A stretch of DNA of 56,005 nucleotides from an uncultured Chlorobiaceae bacterium (GCA_903937835.1 CAJAAV010000239.1:1-56005), one strand, 5' to 3'; positions 29,378 to 39,795 are shown, counted from the first letter of the stretch. Program-made: numbers and translations. Notes: generated by a model not told the origin, from the sequence alone.

Positions 29378-29382
29378 ATTAT

Positions 29383-30333
29383 ATGACAACCCTGATACCA
29401 AAAGCTCTGCGCTACGGAGATACTATCGGTCTTATCTCCCCCTCATCACATAGCGCTTATCCTGATAAAATCAATCAGGCAGTCATCTATCTCGAAAAAA
29501 ATGGCTACCGGGTCAAGCCCTCCCGCCACCTCAACTGTATCGATACCGATCCGGCAATTGCCGACGTGCAGAAACTCCACGACCTTCATGAGATGTTCAG
29601 CGATCCCTCCATAAAGGCAATCATCTGCCTGAGAGGAGGCGCTGGAGCTACACGTTTGCTGAAAAAAATTGATTATAGCATCATAGCGGCCAACCCGAAA
29701 ATAGTAGTCGGCTATTCAGATATTACTGCACTGTCGCTTGCCCTGTTTGCGAAAACCGGGCTGATCAGCTTTTCCGGCCCCATGCTTGCCACTGAACTGT
29801 ACGAACCAACCCCCTACACCGAAGAGCATTTTTGGGGGATGCTGACCTCTCCCTCTTATGCGCTTTCGCTTCAGAACCATCCTGACCATACCATAACCTG
29901 CATCAGAGCTGGATCAGCAGAAGGAAGACTCATCGGCGGCAACCTCTCCGTCCTCTCTTCGATGATCGGAACACCCTACTTGCCTGCGCTCAATGGCTCA
30001 CTCCTCTTTCTCGAAGAGATCAACGAACCTGCTTACCGTATCGACAGAATGCTCTCGCATCTCGACAATGCCGGTCTGCTTGCACCATGCAATGGAGTGC
30101 TTTTAGGCCAGTTCAGCAATGTAGCGGAGGTTACTAAAGAGGAAACCCTGCGCTTGCAGCATATCTTTACCTATTACAGCAACCACGCCCATATCGAAGG
30201 TCCAGTCATGAGAGGGCTCTCTTACGGCCATATCAAGAACCTGATGACCATTCCCATCGGTGCCCGGTTTACCATTGAGCTCTCTCCGACTGGTACCTTT
30301 TTACTCAGAGCAGTTGAACCGGTTATTGCATGA
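29383..30333 (+). CDS. S66-family LD-carboxypeptidase (muramoyltetrapeptide carboxypeptidase)
   Basis: Recycles peptidoglycan by removing the terminal D-alanine from L,D-tetrapeptides. I start it at 29383 (MTTLIPKALRYGDTIG); the frame is open from 29362, but that ATG lies in the stem of the preceding terminator. The 316 residues show the N-terminal GDTIGLISPSS, the serine nucleophile in VVGYSDITALSLAL, the glutamate in LLFLEEINEPAYRIDRML and the histidine in LSYGHI, the Ser-Glu-His triad of the family. No signal peptide is seen, so it is cytoplasmic. Confidence 0.9.
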   Translation: MTTLIPKALRYGDTIGLISPSSHSAYPDKINQAVIYLEKNGYRVKPSRHLNCIDTDPAIADVQKLHDLHEMFSDPSIKAIICLRGGAGATRLLKKIDYSIIAANPKIVVGYSDITALSLALFAKTGLISFSGPMLATELYEPTPYTEEHFWGMLTSPSYALSLQNHPDHTITCIRAGSAEGRLIGGNLSVLSSMIGTPYLPALNGSLLFLEEINEPAYRIDRMLSHLDNAGLLAPCNGVLLGQFSNVAEVTKEETLRLQHIFTYYSNHAHIEGPVMRGLSYGHIKNLMTIPIGARFTIELSPTGTFLLRAVEPVIA

Positions 30334-30404
30334 AGAGTTCTCTCCGTTGCTTCTCCGGGTTACAGAGCCTATTTTACATTTTTTAACGTTAGCGCGCGAT
30401 AATC

Positions 30405-30722
30405 ATGAATTCCTCTCTTGTACAAAAGTGGACAGCATCCTATTCTGCGCCTGAAACAAAAGAAAATGAACAAATCTCCGGGACAGAACTGCTCGACTCA
30501 TACCGCGTAGTCCTCTACAATGATGAAGAACATACCTTCGACGAAGTGATTAGCCAGATTATAAAAGCCATTCGCTGCAGTCGTCAGAAAGCAGAAAAAC
30601 ACACCTGGGAAGTCCATACCCGTGGCCGCAGCATTGTCTATACCGGATCAATGTTCTTGTGCCTGCAGGTTAGCTCAATTCTTGAAGAGATCGCCCTTAA
30701 AACCGAAATCCAGACTGGGTGA
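30405..30722 (+). CDS. clpS: ATP-dependent Clp protease adaptor ClpS
   Basis: ClpS delivers N-degron substrates to ClpA/ClpC. The 105 residues contain the diagnostic [17 protein letters not shown] (substrate-pocket segment), an A-x-K-H-x-W-type histidine/tryptophan segment ([19 protein letters not shown]), and the C-terminal helix. The N-terminal 35 residues are the flexible extension that enters the chaperone. It is preceded by the LD-carboxypeptidase gene with a 71-base gap and converges with the membrane protein at 30796. Confidence 0.93.
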   Translation: MNSSLVQKWTASYSAPETKENEQISGTELLDSYRVVLYNDEEHTFDEVISQIIKAIRCSRQKAEKHTWEVHTRGRSIVYTGSMFLCLQVSSILEEIALKTEIQTG

Positions 30723-30795
30723 TGCGCTGCAAACATAACACCCTGTCCGGAATTTTCCGCCAGAGCACAACCTTTTCAAAGGATCTTCCATCGCT

Positions 30796-31473
30796 CTACA
30801 ATAAGCCGGAGATGCTCTCGCCTCTTTTTTCAGCTCCTTTTGTTCGAAGCAACATCCAGATATAGATTAGATCAAAGAGAGAGCAAAAACTGCCTGCCAC
30901 CAGAATCAGCGTGTTTGGACCGTTCATGTGCTCACCGCCAAGAACGCCAAACAGAATGGTCGGGGCTAACGTACCAAGCCATTTACTCACTGCTATCGTC
31001 AGGCTTTGACCTTCACTGTTCCCTCTGTTCACCAGCATTCCGATAAAAAGAACAGACATGAGAAGATTTTGCAGAAACGCCGAGTATTGACGCCCGATAT
31101 ATAGACCGAATTCCATCAAAAAACCATATTGTAAAATGAAAGCCGTAACGAGAGCAAGAATAGTCCAGGGAAGGAACCAATGTTTCTGAAGATTTTTAGG
31201 AAAGAATTTTCTTCCGAACCGAAAATAGGTGTACAGAATAACGCCATCCAGCAAGAACCAAACCGCAGAGATTCCAACCTGGAGAACAAAACCTGCTGCC
31301 TGATATTCAAGCAAGGCCTGCTGCAGCTCCCACGCAATATTTAACGCCAGGGCCCAAAAAGGCATGGCATAGGTCGCCTCCTTAAAACCCAGCCGAATAC
31401 TGTCAAGGTAGACAACCGTCCAGCAGAAGCCACTGAAAGCCACAAGAAACATTGGAACTGGGGCAAGATTCAT
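30796..31473 (-). CDS. seven-helix membrane protein, PaxB/Pyr4-type terpene cyclase-like
   Basis: A 225-residue, highly hydrophobic protein with about seven membrane helices. Segments such as ALNIAWELQQ, SAVWFLLDGVILYTYFRFGRK, LLMSVLFIGMLVNRGNSEGQSL, FGVLGGEHMNGPNT and CSLFDLIYIWMLL resemble transmembrane terpene cyclases. In that family (fungal Pyr4, PaxB and bacterial relatives), a Trp-Glu in an early helix and an Asp in the last helix are catalytic. Both an E in AWEL and a D in LFDLIY are present. The substrate is unknown; the reaction would be cyclisation of a prenyl chain. This is inference from remembered motifs, and a generic membrane protein cannot be excluded. Confidence 0.55.
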   Translation of the reverse strand: MNLAPVPMFLVAFSGFCWTVVYLDSIRLGFKEATYAMPFWALALNIAWELQQALLEYQAAGFVLQVGISAVWFLLDGVILYTYFRFGRKFFPKNLQKHWFLPWTILALVTAFILQYGFLMEFGLYIGRQYSAFLQNLLMSVLFIGMLVNRGNSEGQSLTIAVSKWLGTLAPTILFGVLGGEHMNGPNTLILVAGSFCSLFDLIYIWMLLRTKGAEKRGESISGLL

Positions 31474-31776
31474 GACAGGCTCTCCTCTCTCGATTAAAAG
31501 ATCATCAAATATTTCAAAGGTACATCAGCCTAAACATAACAAACACTCCCAAAGAGAAGATGTAACACAGTTAATATACGCCGACAGTGCCGATATCACA
31601 ATATTTTTCACTGAAAAAGATCAGTGTTGTCTCGCTTGTATAAACAGCTTTCTGAAGCGCATCAGTAATAAATGTCTTCTATAGTGGCGCTGACAAAGCG
31701 TTGATAGCCGAACACTTTTCTTATATTCAATGTTTTATCGCGGTTGAGCGGGAGTACCGGACGATTTTTCCACAAC
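31474..31776. other. 303-base divergent promoter region
   Basis: Lies between the membrane protein (minus) and glyS (plus). I see no gene in it. The frame upstream of glyS begins at a TTG (31744), but I place the glyS start at the later ATG. Confidence 0.4.
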
Positions 31777-33267
31777 ATGTCTGAAGAAATGATGAGCAAT
31801 TCCGATCAAAAGCGGGTGCAGAGCGCAAATCTCTCCCCTGATAAAGTGATGCACAAGCTGGTTTCTCTGGCCAAACGCCGGGGCTTTATTTTTCCCTCTT
31901 CAGAGATTTACGAGGGACTCTCCTCCTGTTTTGACTATGGGCCGCTGGGCAGCGAAATGAAGCGGAATATCAAGGAGCTCTGGTGGAACTCCATGACCCG
32001 TCACCATCAGAATATTGTGGGACTTGACGCCTCGATCATGATGAACCCTCGAGTGTGGGAAGCTTCGGGCCATGTGGCGAGCTTCAACGATCCGATGATA
32101 GACGACAAGACAACCAAAAGGCGCTACCGTGCTGACCACCTGATCGAGAATCATATAGAAAAACTGCGCCGCGATGGAAAGGAAACGGAGCTTCTGCGGG
32201 TACAGGCAATGTATGAAGCCGCGTCATCATCTGAGGATCTGAACCGCGCGCTCTATAACATCATCATTACTGAGGGTATCAAGGCCGCTGATACCGGATC
32301 GGGAGACTGGACAGAGGTTCGCCAGTTCAACCTGATGTTTCAGTGCAATATGGGAGCAGTGGCCGACAAGGCCAGTGTTGTTTACCTCCGCCCCGAAACC
32401 GCGCAAGGTATTTTTGTAAACTTTCATAACGTTCGTGAGTCGTCACGCATGAAGGTGCCATTCGGTATTGCCCAGATTGGCAAGGCCTTCCGCAACGAGA
32501 TTGTCAAGGGAAACTTCATCTTCCGCATGGTTGAGTTCGAGCAGATGGAGATGCAATACTTTGTCAAGCCTGGCACACAGACTGAGGCATTCGAGGCCTG
32601 GCGTGAAGAGCGCTTTGCCTGGTACAGCAGCGCTCTTGGTATCAACAAGGAGAAGCTGCACTGGTACAAGCACGACAAGCTGGCACACTACGCTGACCTT
32701 GCCTACGACATCAAGTTCGAGTTCCCGTTCGGCATTGAGGAGATTGAGGGCATTCACTCACGAACCGATTTTGACTTGAAACAGCATCAGGAGTATTCCG
32801 GCAAAAATATGGAGTACATCGACCAGCTCACCAATGAGCGCTATATCCCCTATGTGGTAGAGACCTCCGCCGGGTGCGACCGTCTCTTCCTTGCGCTGCT
32901 TGCGGATGCCTACACCGAGGATACGGTTGACGGCGACGAGCGCGTGGTGCTGAAACTCTCGCCAAAGGTTGCTCCGGTAAAAGCTGCGGTGCTGCCGCTG
33001 ATGAAAAAAGGCGGTATGGGTGAACGAGCTGCGGCTTTGTGTGATGAGCTGGCAACAGATTTCCTTGTCCAGTACGACGACGCAGGTTCTATCGGCAAAC
33101 GCTACCGCCGGCAGGATGAGATCGGGACTCCATTCTGTATCACCGTTGACCATCAGTCGCTTGAAGAAAACACAGTCACCGTTCGCTACCGTGACACCGC
33201 AACACAGGAACGAATCGACATATCAAGGGCTCGAGAATTTATCACCACAAAACTTATCGGACTGTAA
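31777..33267 (+). CDS. glyS: glycyl-tRNA synthetase, single-chain class II type
   Basis: Charges tRNA-Gly; this is the homodimeric (archaeal/Gram-positive style) enzyme, not the alpha2-beta2 form. From ATG at 31777 it has 496 residues; a TTG 11 codons upstream is possible. Seen: SLAKRRGFIFPSSEIYEGLSS at the start, the class II motif 1 region, YLRPETAQGIFVNF, motif 2 GKAFRNEI, VEFEQMEMQYFV, and motif 3 ETSAGCDRLFLALLADAY. The C-terminal anticodon domain begins at about LSPKVAPVKAAVLPL. bchP follows after three bases, so an aminoacyl-tRNA synthetase and a chlorophyll gene share one transcript. Confidence 0.93.
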   Translation: MSEEMMSNSDQKRVQSANLSPDKVMHKLVSLAKRRGFIFPSSEIYEGLSSCFDYGPLGSEMKRNIKELWWNSMTRHHQNIVGLDASIMMNPRVWEASGHVASFNDPMIDDKTTKRRYRADHLIENHIEKLRRDGKETELLRVQAMYEAASSSEDLNRALYNIIITEGIKAADTGSGDWTEVRQFNLMFQCNMGAVADKASVVYLRPETAQGIFVNFHNVRESSRMKVPFGIAQIGKAFRNEIVKGNFIFRMVEFEQMEMQYFVKPGTQTEAFEAWREERFAWYSSALGINKEKLHWYKHDKLAHYADLAYDIKFEFPFGIEEIEGIHSRTDFDLKQHQEYSGKNMEYIDQLTNERYIPYVVETSAGCDRLFLALLADAYTEDTVDGDERVVLKLSPKVAPVKAAVLPLMKKGGMGERAAALCDELATDFLVQYDDAGSIGKRYRRQDEIGTPFCITVDHQSLEENTVTVRYRDTATQERIDISRAREFITTKLIGL

Positions 33268-33270
33268 GCC

Positions 33271-34413
33271 ATGCGTTACGATGTCGCTGTCATAGGTGGA
33301 GGCCCCTCGGGAGCTGTTGCCGCTGCCATACTGGCAAAAGCTGGACTCTCCACCGTGCTCGTTGAACGCAATTTTGACAACGTCAAACCTTGCGGTGGAG
33401 CCATACCCCTTGGCCTTATTGAAGAGTTTGCTATTCCTGCCGAGCTGATTGAGAAGAAGCTCTCCCGAATGAAGGCCCGCTCCCCAAAAGGGCGAGTCAT
33501 CGACATGAAGATGCCCAACGGCTACGTCGGCATGGTTCGTCGTGAAAAATTTGACCGTTACCTGCGCGTTGAAGCTGAGCGAGCTGGCGCTGTTGTGGTT
33601 GAAGGACTGGTAAAATCCATCTCGCACTCAGGCGAAGGATTTGTTATCAACACCCTCAACAACAAAGTTCCGCCTCTCCGTGCCAGCAGAATTATCGGGG
33701 CTGACGGTGCCAACTCAAAAACTGCTGACGAGCTGCACTTTCCGCCCAATGAGCTGAAGGTGATTGCCATGCAGCAGCGCTTCAAGTACACGCCGTCCAT
33801 CCAGAAATTCACCGATATTGTTGAGATCTGGTTTGACGGTGAGGTCTCTCCCGACTTTTACGGCTGGATTTTCCCCAAGGCTGATCACCTGGCCATCGGT
33901 ACCGGCACAGAAGACCACAAACACAATATCAAGGCCTTGCAGAAGCGCTTTGTTGAGAAAATCGGGATTACCGACGAGCCCTATCTTGACGAAGCTGCCA
34001 AAATCCCGATGAAACCCCGTAAATCATTCACCCAGGAGAAGGCAATTCTTGTTGGAGATGCAGCAGGCCTGGTAACACCAGCCAACGGGGAGGGGATTTT
34101 CTTCGCCATGCGCTCAGGCAAGCTTGGCGCGCTGGCCATGATTGAGCACCATAAGCATGGCACCCCCCTGAAGAACTATGAAAAAGAGTTCCGAAAGCTC
34201 TACGCACCAATCTTTTTCGGCCTTGAAGTGTTACAGGCAGTCTATTACCGCAACGATCGGCTGCGGGAAAGTTTTGTGGCTATTTGCGCTGACGATGATG
34301 TACAGCGGATCACCTTCGACTCCTATCTTTACAAGAAAATGATACCAGCCTCCTGGCCCGTCCAGATGAAAATCTTTTCCAAAAATATCTATCACCTCAT
34401 CAAGGGCTCCTGA
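33271..34413 (+). CDS. bchP: geranylgeranyl reductase of (bacterio)chlorophyll synthesis, BchP/ChlP type
   Basis: A 380-residue FAD-dependent reductase that hydrogenates the geranylgeranyl tail of chlorophyll. Seen: the dinucleotide fold [19 protein letters not shown], the ChlP/BchP hallmark [38 protein letters not shown], the second FAD segment [23 protein letters not shown], and the C-terminal membrane-associated part. In green sulfur bacteria such an enzyme makes the reduced tail of reaction-centre chlorophyll a. It sits between glyS (3 bases) and the DUF2499/DUF3593 gene (0 bases). Confidence 0.88.
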   Translation: MRYDVAVIGGGPSGAVAAAILAKAGLSTVLVERNFDNVKPCGGAIPLGLIEEFAIPAELIEKKLSRMKARSPKGRVIDMKMPNGYVGMVRREKFDRYLRVEAERAGAVVVEGLVKSISHSGEGFVINTLNNKVPPLRASRIIGADGANSKTADELHFPPNELKVIAMQQRFKYTPSIQKFTDIVEIWFDGEVSPDFYGWIFPKADHLAIGTGTEDHKHNIKALQKRFVEKIGITDEPYLDEAAKIPMKPRKSFTQEKAILVGDAAGLVTPANGEGIFFAMRSGKLGALAMIEHHKHGTPLKNYEKEFRKLYAPIFFGLEVLQAVYYRNDRLRESFVAICADDDVQRITFDSYLYKKMIPASWPVQMKIFSKNIYHLIKGS

Positions 34414-35100
34414 ATGCTGCTCTCATTTCCCAACTGGGTCATTCATATCTCCTCTGCACTTGAATGGGGAATCGCCGCAGCCCTGCTGTTTTACTATGGA
34501 AAAATAACGGAGCGGCGCGAGATCCGCCTCTTTGGCCTTGCAATGCTGCCGCACTGGAGCGGCAGCTTTTTTGTGCTGAGCTACCACATCTCCGGCGATT
34601 CGATTCCGCTCCTTCTTGATATGTCGGAACTTATCAATCTCTTTGGCAGCACGGCGCTCCTCCTTGCAACTCTGAACCTGCTGAAATCGACAAAAAAAGC
34701 GCCTGCCGCAGGGTATATGGCAGCCATTGCGGCCATCATGATTGCCGGAAAACCGCAATCCTACCTTGGCGCTGATATCTTCGATGCCATTCTGCAACTC
34801 TCAAGCGTCGTCTATCTCACCTTTCTGGTGCTGCTGCTGATAGTCCACAAACGTGACAAAACCATTTTTTCAGGCCTGACCATCGCTGGCTTCTGGTTCC
34901 TGCTGGTCTTCATTTCCGTCACTATTTTCTGCATGTACCTTGCCACCCAGGTGAGGGGATATTCGACGCTTTCACACGACGATCTGTTGCACGGGCTTGC
35001 TGAAAGCCTGCTGACGGTGAGCAATCTCATGATTGCCTTCGGAGCGCACCGTAAAATCAGAGAGTATAAACAAGAACAGTTGAACCCCGCTCAAGGATGA
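34414..35100 (+). CDS. Ycf49-like membrane protein: DUF2499 fused to DUF3593
   Basis: The 228 residues form about six membrane helices in two halves. The first (LSFPNWVIHISSALEWGIAA, FGLAMLPHWSGSFFVLSYH) resembles DUF2499/Ycf49. The second (IAGFWFLLVFISVTIFCMYLATQ, DDLLHGLAESLLTVSNLMIAFG) resembles DUF3593. As I recall, these are separate proteins in cyanobacteria and plastids, both restricted to phototrophs and of unknown function. ATG follows the bchP stop directly, so the pair is translationally coupled, suggesting a membrane partner of the reductase. Its 3' end overlaps the convergent ctp gene by 10 bases. Confidence 0.7.
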   Translation: MLLSFPNWVIHISSALEWGIAAALLFYYGKITERREIRLFGLAMLPHWSGSFFVLSYHISGDSIPLLLDMSELINLFGSTALLLATLNLLKSTKKAPAAGYMAAIAAIMIAGKPQSYLGADIFDAILQLSSVVYLTFLVLLLIVHKRDKTIFSGLTIAGFWFLLVFISVTIFCMYLATQVRGYSTLSHDDLLHGLAESLLTVSNLMIAFGAHRKIREYKQEQLNPAQG

Positions 35101-36806
35101 AGAATCGATGAATACTTCCCGGAATTTGAAAGCACCTCTATCGCTTTTGTAACCTCAGGGTCATTATCAAGTTCCGCCCGTCGAGCAAGAGGTTCTTTAT
35201 AATGGCGAAGAATCTCCACTTCAAGTGCTTTCGCCACTCCAGTTAACTCTTTCTCGATTTCCTGCTCCTTCAGCCGTTCAATCTCCTGCCGCAGTGCGCT
35301 GAGACCGCTCTGTTCGGTATCGTTCTGTTCCGGCTGAACTTTTTTCATGCTCTCCTTCAGCTCATTGAAACGACGTTCTGAGTCAGAAGTATAGACAAAT
35401 TTTTTATCGCGCAGAAAGTTGCCAAATGACGCCATAAGCTGTTGACGGTCGAGCGGTTGCAGTGGTATGACGGGAGAAGAGGAACTGTAAACGGAGGCAA
35501 AAAGAAAAAGCATCCCTTTTTTGTGAAGTTCTGAAAGGTAGGGAGAAATAACCGGTTCCGAAAGCTCAATATCCGGCGTAATACCACCACTACCGTACAC
35601 TTTTCTCCTGTTTTTGGTGTAGAAAACCTTTGACGCATTATTCCCGGAAGCCTTCGGAAGCACCTTGCGCGACTCATGCGCCGCTTTGTTCTCTTTCTGG
35701 ATCAAACGACCTGAAGGAGTATAGTATTTCGCCGTCGTAAGCTTCAGGGTATTATCGTAGGAAATCCTGATAACTGACTGCACAAGCCCTTTCCCAAAAG
35801 AACGCTCGCCGATAATAACCCCGCGATCCAGATCCTGGATGGCGCCAGAAACAATTTCAGCCGCAGACGCACTCTCTTTGTTGATAAGAACAACAAGGGG
35901 AAGCTCAGCATCAAGAGGAGGAGTCTCTGTCTGGTATGATTTTGCCATTTCCACAGAGCGCCCCCGAATGGAAACCACCTCACTCCCTTTACGGACAAAC
36001 AGCGAGGTAACATCAACAGCAGCATTCAGCAGACCGCCGGGATTGTTTCTCAGGTCGAGAATAATTCCCTTCAGCGGCACACGCTGCTCTCTGGCTTGCT
36101 GCAAAAGGCTCATAAAGGCTGTGCGAAGTTCATTGGCTGAACGGGCACTGAAATTCTTCATCTCAATATAGCCGACACCCTGAATACAGACCGCATAACT
36201 CACCGCACGTGCCCGAACCTCCTCCCGCACCAGAGTCACGATAAACGGGGGAGTTCCCTGACGCTCCAACTGAATGGCGAGCGAAGTGCCAACAGCCCCC
36301 TTGATCAATACCTTGACCTCGGCCAGCGACGCTTTCTTTACCTCTTTGTTGTTGATGGCAAGAATGCTGTCGCCTACCTTGATGCCCGCTTTAGCCGCAG
36401 CATAACCGTCAACCACCGATGTTACAAAATAGCCTCCATCAAGAGAGGCGATGGTGATGCCGATACCGACATATTGGCCACTGGTCATCTCATCAAGCTC
36501 ACCGGAATCCTCTTCGTCAAGAAATACCGTATACGGATCAAGAGTACGAAGCATACCGTCGATCCCTGCGTACATCAGCTCGCTGACATCAAGCGGATCA
36601 ACATAACCGGTTGAGACCTCGCGATAGACCTCACCGAAAAGATCGACACCCTTAATAATGTCAAAATATTCCTTTTCGTGTGCGGATACCGCAAAAAGAG
36701 GAGAGGAAGAGAGACAAAAGAAAAAAAGAAGAGCCGCCATGATGCCCGGCACCCTCTCCAACGGAGAACGGCGCCAGTGTCCATTACACTCTTTGTTGCT
36801 TTGCAT
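35091..36806 (-). CDS. ctp: C-terminal processing peptidase (S41 family)
   Basis: A 571-residue exported serine protease. It has an N-terminal hydrophobic signal (MAALLFFFCLSSSPLFAVSA) and a PDZ domain (YVGIGITIASLDGGYFVTSVVDGYAAAKAGIKVGDSILAI). The S41 catalytic core follows: ILDLRNNPGGLL, the serine in INKESASAAEIVSGAIQD, and the lysine in GERSFGKGLVQ. A C-terminal DUF3340-like helical extension follows. It trims or degrades periplasmic proteins; in phototrophs relatives process photosystem precursors. It is the last gene of rng-dapD-ctp, three bases after dapD. Confidence 0.93.
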   Translation of the reverse strand: MQSNKECNGHWRRSPLERVPGIMAALLFFFCLSSSPLFAVSAHEKEYFDIIKGVDLFGEVYREVSTGYVDPLDVSELMYAGIDGMLRTLDPYTVFLDEEDSGELDEMTSGQYVGIGITIASLDGGYFVTSVVDGYAAAKAGIKVGDSILAINNKEVKKASLAEVKVLIKGAVGTSLAIQLERQGTPPFIVTLVREEVRARAVSYAVCIQGVGYIEMKNFSARSANELRTAFMSLLQQAREQRVPLKGIILDLRNNPGGLLNAAVDVTSLFVRKGSEVVSIRGRSVEMAKSYQTETPPLDAELPLVVLINKESASAAEIVSGAIQDLDRGVIIGERSFGKGLVQSVIRISYDNTLKLTTAKYYTPSGRLIQKENKAAHESRKVLPKASGNNASKVFYTKNRRKVYGSGGITPDIELSEPVISPYLSELHKKGMLFLFASVYSSSSPVIPLQPLDRQQLMASFGNFLRDKKFVYTSDSERRFNELKESMKKVQPEQNDTEQSGLSALRQEIERLKEQEIEKELTGVAKALEVEILRHYKEPLARRAELDNDPEVTKAIEVLSNSGKYSSILHP

Positions 36807-36809
36807 AGT

Positions 36810-37673
36810 TCACCTGAGAGCCTCTTCCAGAGCAGTTGCGCTGTCAGTCCGTTCGTCACGATATTTTATAATCACCGGCGTATAGATGGAGAGCCCGTGT
36901 TCAGCGGCAAAGTCACCCTTTATCCTGCGTGATCCGGCGACAACAACCGCACCGGCGGGAATCACAAGCGGAGACTCGGCAGTTTTTCTGTAAATCGTGT
37001 TCAGTGCAAGATCGTAGACCGGTGTTGAACCGTTCAGAATAACGCCGGTACCGATAACCGCCCGCTGGCGAACAATGGTGCCCTCATATATGCCGCAGTT
37101 ACCACCAACCATCACCTCATCCTCAATAATGACCGGCATCGCACCAATCGGCTCAAGCACTCCGCCAACCTGCACGGCAGCCGAAAGATGCACTTTTTTC
37201 CCTACCTGAGCGCAGCTTCCCACAAGCGCATGTGAATCAATCATGGTTCCCTCATCAACATAAGCGCCGACATTGACATAAGCCGGAGGCATCATGACTA
37301 CTGTTGGGGCCAGATATGAACCATCACGTACCGCTGATCCTCCGGGAACAATACGGACATTGTTGGCAAGAGTAATCGTTTTGAGGGGATAAGTATCCTT
37401 GTCGATATACGCAAACCTGTTGCCATGCTCATCAAGCGACAAAAAGCTTTCCTGCAGTCGGCCAAGACGCATGCCGAGCAGAATCCCCTGCTTGACCCAG
37501 GAGTTGACCACCCAATCGCTGCCAGATTTTTCCGCAGCCCTTACCAGCCCGTTATTCAGCAACTGCTTGAACTCATCAAAGACCTTCCGCGCCTCAGGAA
37601 TTTCCAGGAGTTCTGCTGCGCCAAGCGATGAAAAACCAAGTATAGCCTCTTTCAATACATCATACTGTCCCAT
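36810..37673 (-). CDS. dapD: tetrahydrodipicolinate N-succinyltransferase
   Basis: Transfers succinyl from succinyl-CoA in the succinylase branch of lysine/diaminopimelate synthesis. The 287 residues consist of an N-terminal helical domain ([21 protein letters not shown]) and a left-handed beta helix of hexapeptides ([41 protein letters not shown], then [20 protein letters not shown]), the DapD signature. It is part of the rng-dapD-ctp unit with gaps of 15 and 3 bases. Confidence 0.92.
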   Translation of the reverse strand: MGQYDVLKEAILGFSSLGAAELLEIPEARKVFDEFKQLLNNGLVRAAEKSGSDWVVNSWVKQGILLGMRLGRLQESFLSLDEHGNRFAYIDKDTYPLKTITLANNVRIVPGGSAVRDGSYLAPTVVMMPPAYVNVGAYVDEGTMIDSHALVGSCAQVGKKVHLSAAVQVGGVLEPIGAMPVIIEDEVMVGGNCGIYEGTIVRQRAVIGTGVILNGSTPVYDLALNTIYRKTAESPLVIPAGAVVVAGSRRIKGDFAAEHGLSIYTPVIIKYRDERTDSATALEEALR

Positions 37674-37688
37674 AACGTGCGTTCTATG

Positions 37689-39380
37689 TTATATGTCGCC
37701 GTATTCGGCGGTAATATCCTTGTTATTTTTTCTATTGTAAAACCTGAAATCGTCACTTCTGAGGCTTTCATCAGGCTTCACCTGAACAAAAAGCATGTGC
37801 TGAAGAAACCATTTCAGCTCAGTCTTCAAATCACTGTTTTGCAGTGGCTCCACAACCGTCGGGCTGACATAGAGGTCAAGCTGCTGAAACTTCATGGGGT
37901 GCTGAAGCGCATACTTCCGCAACCACCGCTCTATCTGGTTGATTGTAGTAAACCTCGCCTGCACTACACCGCTCCCTCCACACGCGGGGCACTGGTCGCC
38001 CATACGCTGCATTAGGCTTGGCCGAATCCTTTCACGGGTAATCTGCATAATACCAAAGTCCGACATCGGCAGAATGTTCGACTTTGCACGATCATTGCGC
38101 AACTCGGCTTTCATGGAATCATAGACCTTCTTGGCATTCTTTTGATCAAGCATATCTATAAAATCAACCACAATAATGCCGCCGATATCACGCAGCCGCA
38201 ACTGACGAACCACCTCACGCGCAGCCTCAAGGTTGGTTTTCAGAGAGTTCTCCTCCTGCTCACGCTTTGCCGCATAACGACCGCTGTTGACATCAACAAC
38301 AACCATCGCTTCAGTATGCTCGATAATGATATAACCTCCCGACTTGAGCCACACTTTACGCGAAAAAATCGATTCAACATCCTTGGCAATTCCATAACCT
38401 TCAAAAAGCGGAAGCTTGCCCTGGTAAAAGGTGACATTTTTCACCATTTCAGGGGCAGCCCACTGGATATAGTTCAGCGTCTCCTGGTAGATAACAGGTG
38501 AATTCGCAACAATTTCACCAACATCAGAGGTGAGTGAGTCGCGCAGCACACTTGAAATGATGGTATCCTCCTTGAAAATCAACTGGGGGGGAGCCGCATC
38601 CTGCAACTGTTCCTCAATCTGCGTCCACTTGGCAAGCAGTTTCTCAAGATCCTGCTTCAAGAGTGCCTCCTCCTGATCTTCGGCCACCGTACGGATAATG
38701 GCACCAAAACCTTCGGGAAGCATCGAACGCACCAGCTTCTTCAACCTTGAACGTTCTTTGCGGGCAATTACCCGGCGTGAGACCGCAACCTGTCCGCCAC
38801 CAAAAGGCAGCAGCACCATGAAGCGCCCCGCAATCGTAATATCAGAGGTAAGTCGGGAACCCTTGCTGCTGATCGGCTCCTTGATAACCTGAACCAGAAT
38901 CGAGTCGTTAGGTTTGAGCTTGCCTGCAATCATCTGGGTATACGACTGCCTTTTTTCAGCCCGCTCCTGCTCATCAGCCGACGGGGTCTTGCTGCCACTG
39001 CGAGCCGCCTGCTTCACATTTGCACCAGCCGCTGGCTCAACATCGGCTCTTGCGGCCTGTGGTGCATCATCACCATCCTCCCCGCCACCATTCTCATCAT
39101 CATCCTCATCATCCTCTATCAGCGCACGATAATCCTCGTTGGTTGTGCCCACATCCGAAAAATGGAGAAAGCCGTCAGACTTCTGCCCGATATCAACAAA
39201 AGCGGCCTTCAACCCCTCAACAACTTTGTGCACCCGACCGAGATAAATATCACCAATACTTCTCCGGCTCTCAGGACGCTCAATAATCAACTCAACCAGA
39301 CGACCCTCATCAACCAGCGCAACCTGTATCTCGTCGCCAGTCTTGTTCATCAACAACTGCTTATTCGAACTTTTCTTCAT
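37689..39380 (-). CDS. rng: ribonuclease E/G family endoribonuclease
   Basis: A 563-residue RNase G/E core without the long RNase E scaffold tail. Seen: an S1 domain ([32 protein letters not shown]), DNase I-like subdomain with the catalytic aspartates ([10 protein letters not shown] and IVVDFIDM), and the zinc link CPACGGSG near residue 480. Within the S1 region lies an insertion at about residues 89-145 that is very acidic ([17 protein letters not shown]) and then Ala/Pro-rich, likely a disordered loop. It heads the operon with dapD and ctp. Confidence 0.92.
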   Translation of the reverse strand: MKKSSNKQLLMNKTGDEIQVALVDEGRLVELIIERPESRRSIGDIYLGRVHKVVEGLKAAFVDIGQKSDGFLHFSDVGTTNEDYRALIEDDEDDDENGGGEDGDDAPQAARADVEPAAGANVKQAARSGSKTPSADEQERAEKRQSYTQMIAGKLKPNDSILVQVIKEPISSKGSRLTSDITIAGRFMVLLPFGGGQVAVSRRVIARKERSRLKKLVRSMLPEGFGAIIRTVAEDQEEALLKQDLEKLLAKWTQIEEQLQDAAPPQLIFKEDTIISSVLRDSLTSDVGEIVANSPVIYQETLNYIQWAAPEMVKNVTFYQGKLPLFEGYGIAKDVESIFSRKVWLKSGGYIIIEHTEAMVVVDVNSGRYAAKREQEENSLKTNLEAAREVVRQLRLRDIGGIIVVDFIDMLDQKNAKKVYDSMKAELRNDRAKSNILPMSDFGIMQITRERIRPSLMQRMGDQCPACGGSGVVQARFTTINQIERWLRKYALQHPMKFQQLDLYVSPTVVEPLQNSDLKTELKWFLQHMLFVQVKPDESLRSDDFRFYNRKNNKDITAEYGDI

Positions 39381-39642
39381 TCGTTAACTCTTTTTATAAT
39401 GTGCCAATAATATCTTTTCTATGAAGTCATGCTGTCACAACAGCAGGCCAGCGGAAACACTGCCCGCAAAGGGGCAAAACCAATACGTAAGATAATAAAT
39501 TATAGAAGGAAACTGTAATAACGAGGCGGACAGAAGAGTGGCTGGTAAAAGTTTCGGAAACGGCTTTCCCAAAATTTCAGCTACCCCATTGCAGCATTTA
39601 CTGCCAATTTCCCTGTATCTGAATTAATCCGATGCAACTTTT
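39381..39642. other. 262-base intergenic region, start of the accessory zone
   Basis: Should hold the rng promoter. I see a small hairpin, TGCTGTCACAACAGCA (39429-39444), and no gene. All sequence to the right is dominated by toxin-antitoxin genes and relics. Confidence 0.4.
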
Positions 39643-39795
39643 TTACCGACACAGCTCTTTTCGATGAGCAACTCGAAGAACAAGAACACCCATATCTGCA
39701 TCACTGATTTCAAACCATGCACAATAATCACCAACACGGTAACCCTTACCGGAATTTTCACTGAACCCAATCCAACGGAGGCCATTTTGAAAAGC
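39643..39795 (-). pseudogene. C-terminal fragment of a RelE-type toxin
   Basis: The minus-strand frame after an in-frame stop (39796-39798) reads 50 residues, including SGKGYRVGDYCAWFEISD and GVLVLRVAHRKELCR. This is the RelE C-terminus (YRVGDY..., VLRVGHRREVY). The first half of the toxin is missing and no antitoxin gene adjoins it. Confidence 0.75.

Noticed and set aside
29362..29382. Upstream ATG as start of the LD-carboxypeptidase.
   Set aside because: It lies within the stem of the atpDC terminator; the conserved protein begins at the ATG at 29383.
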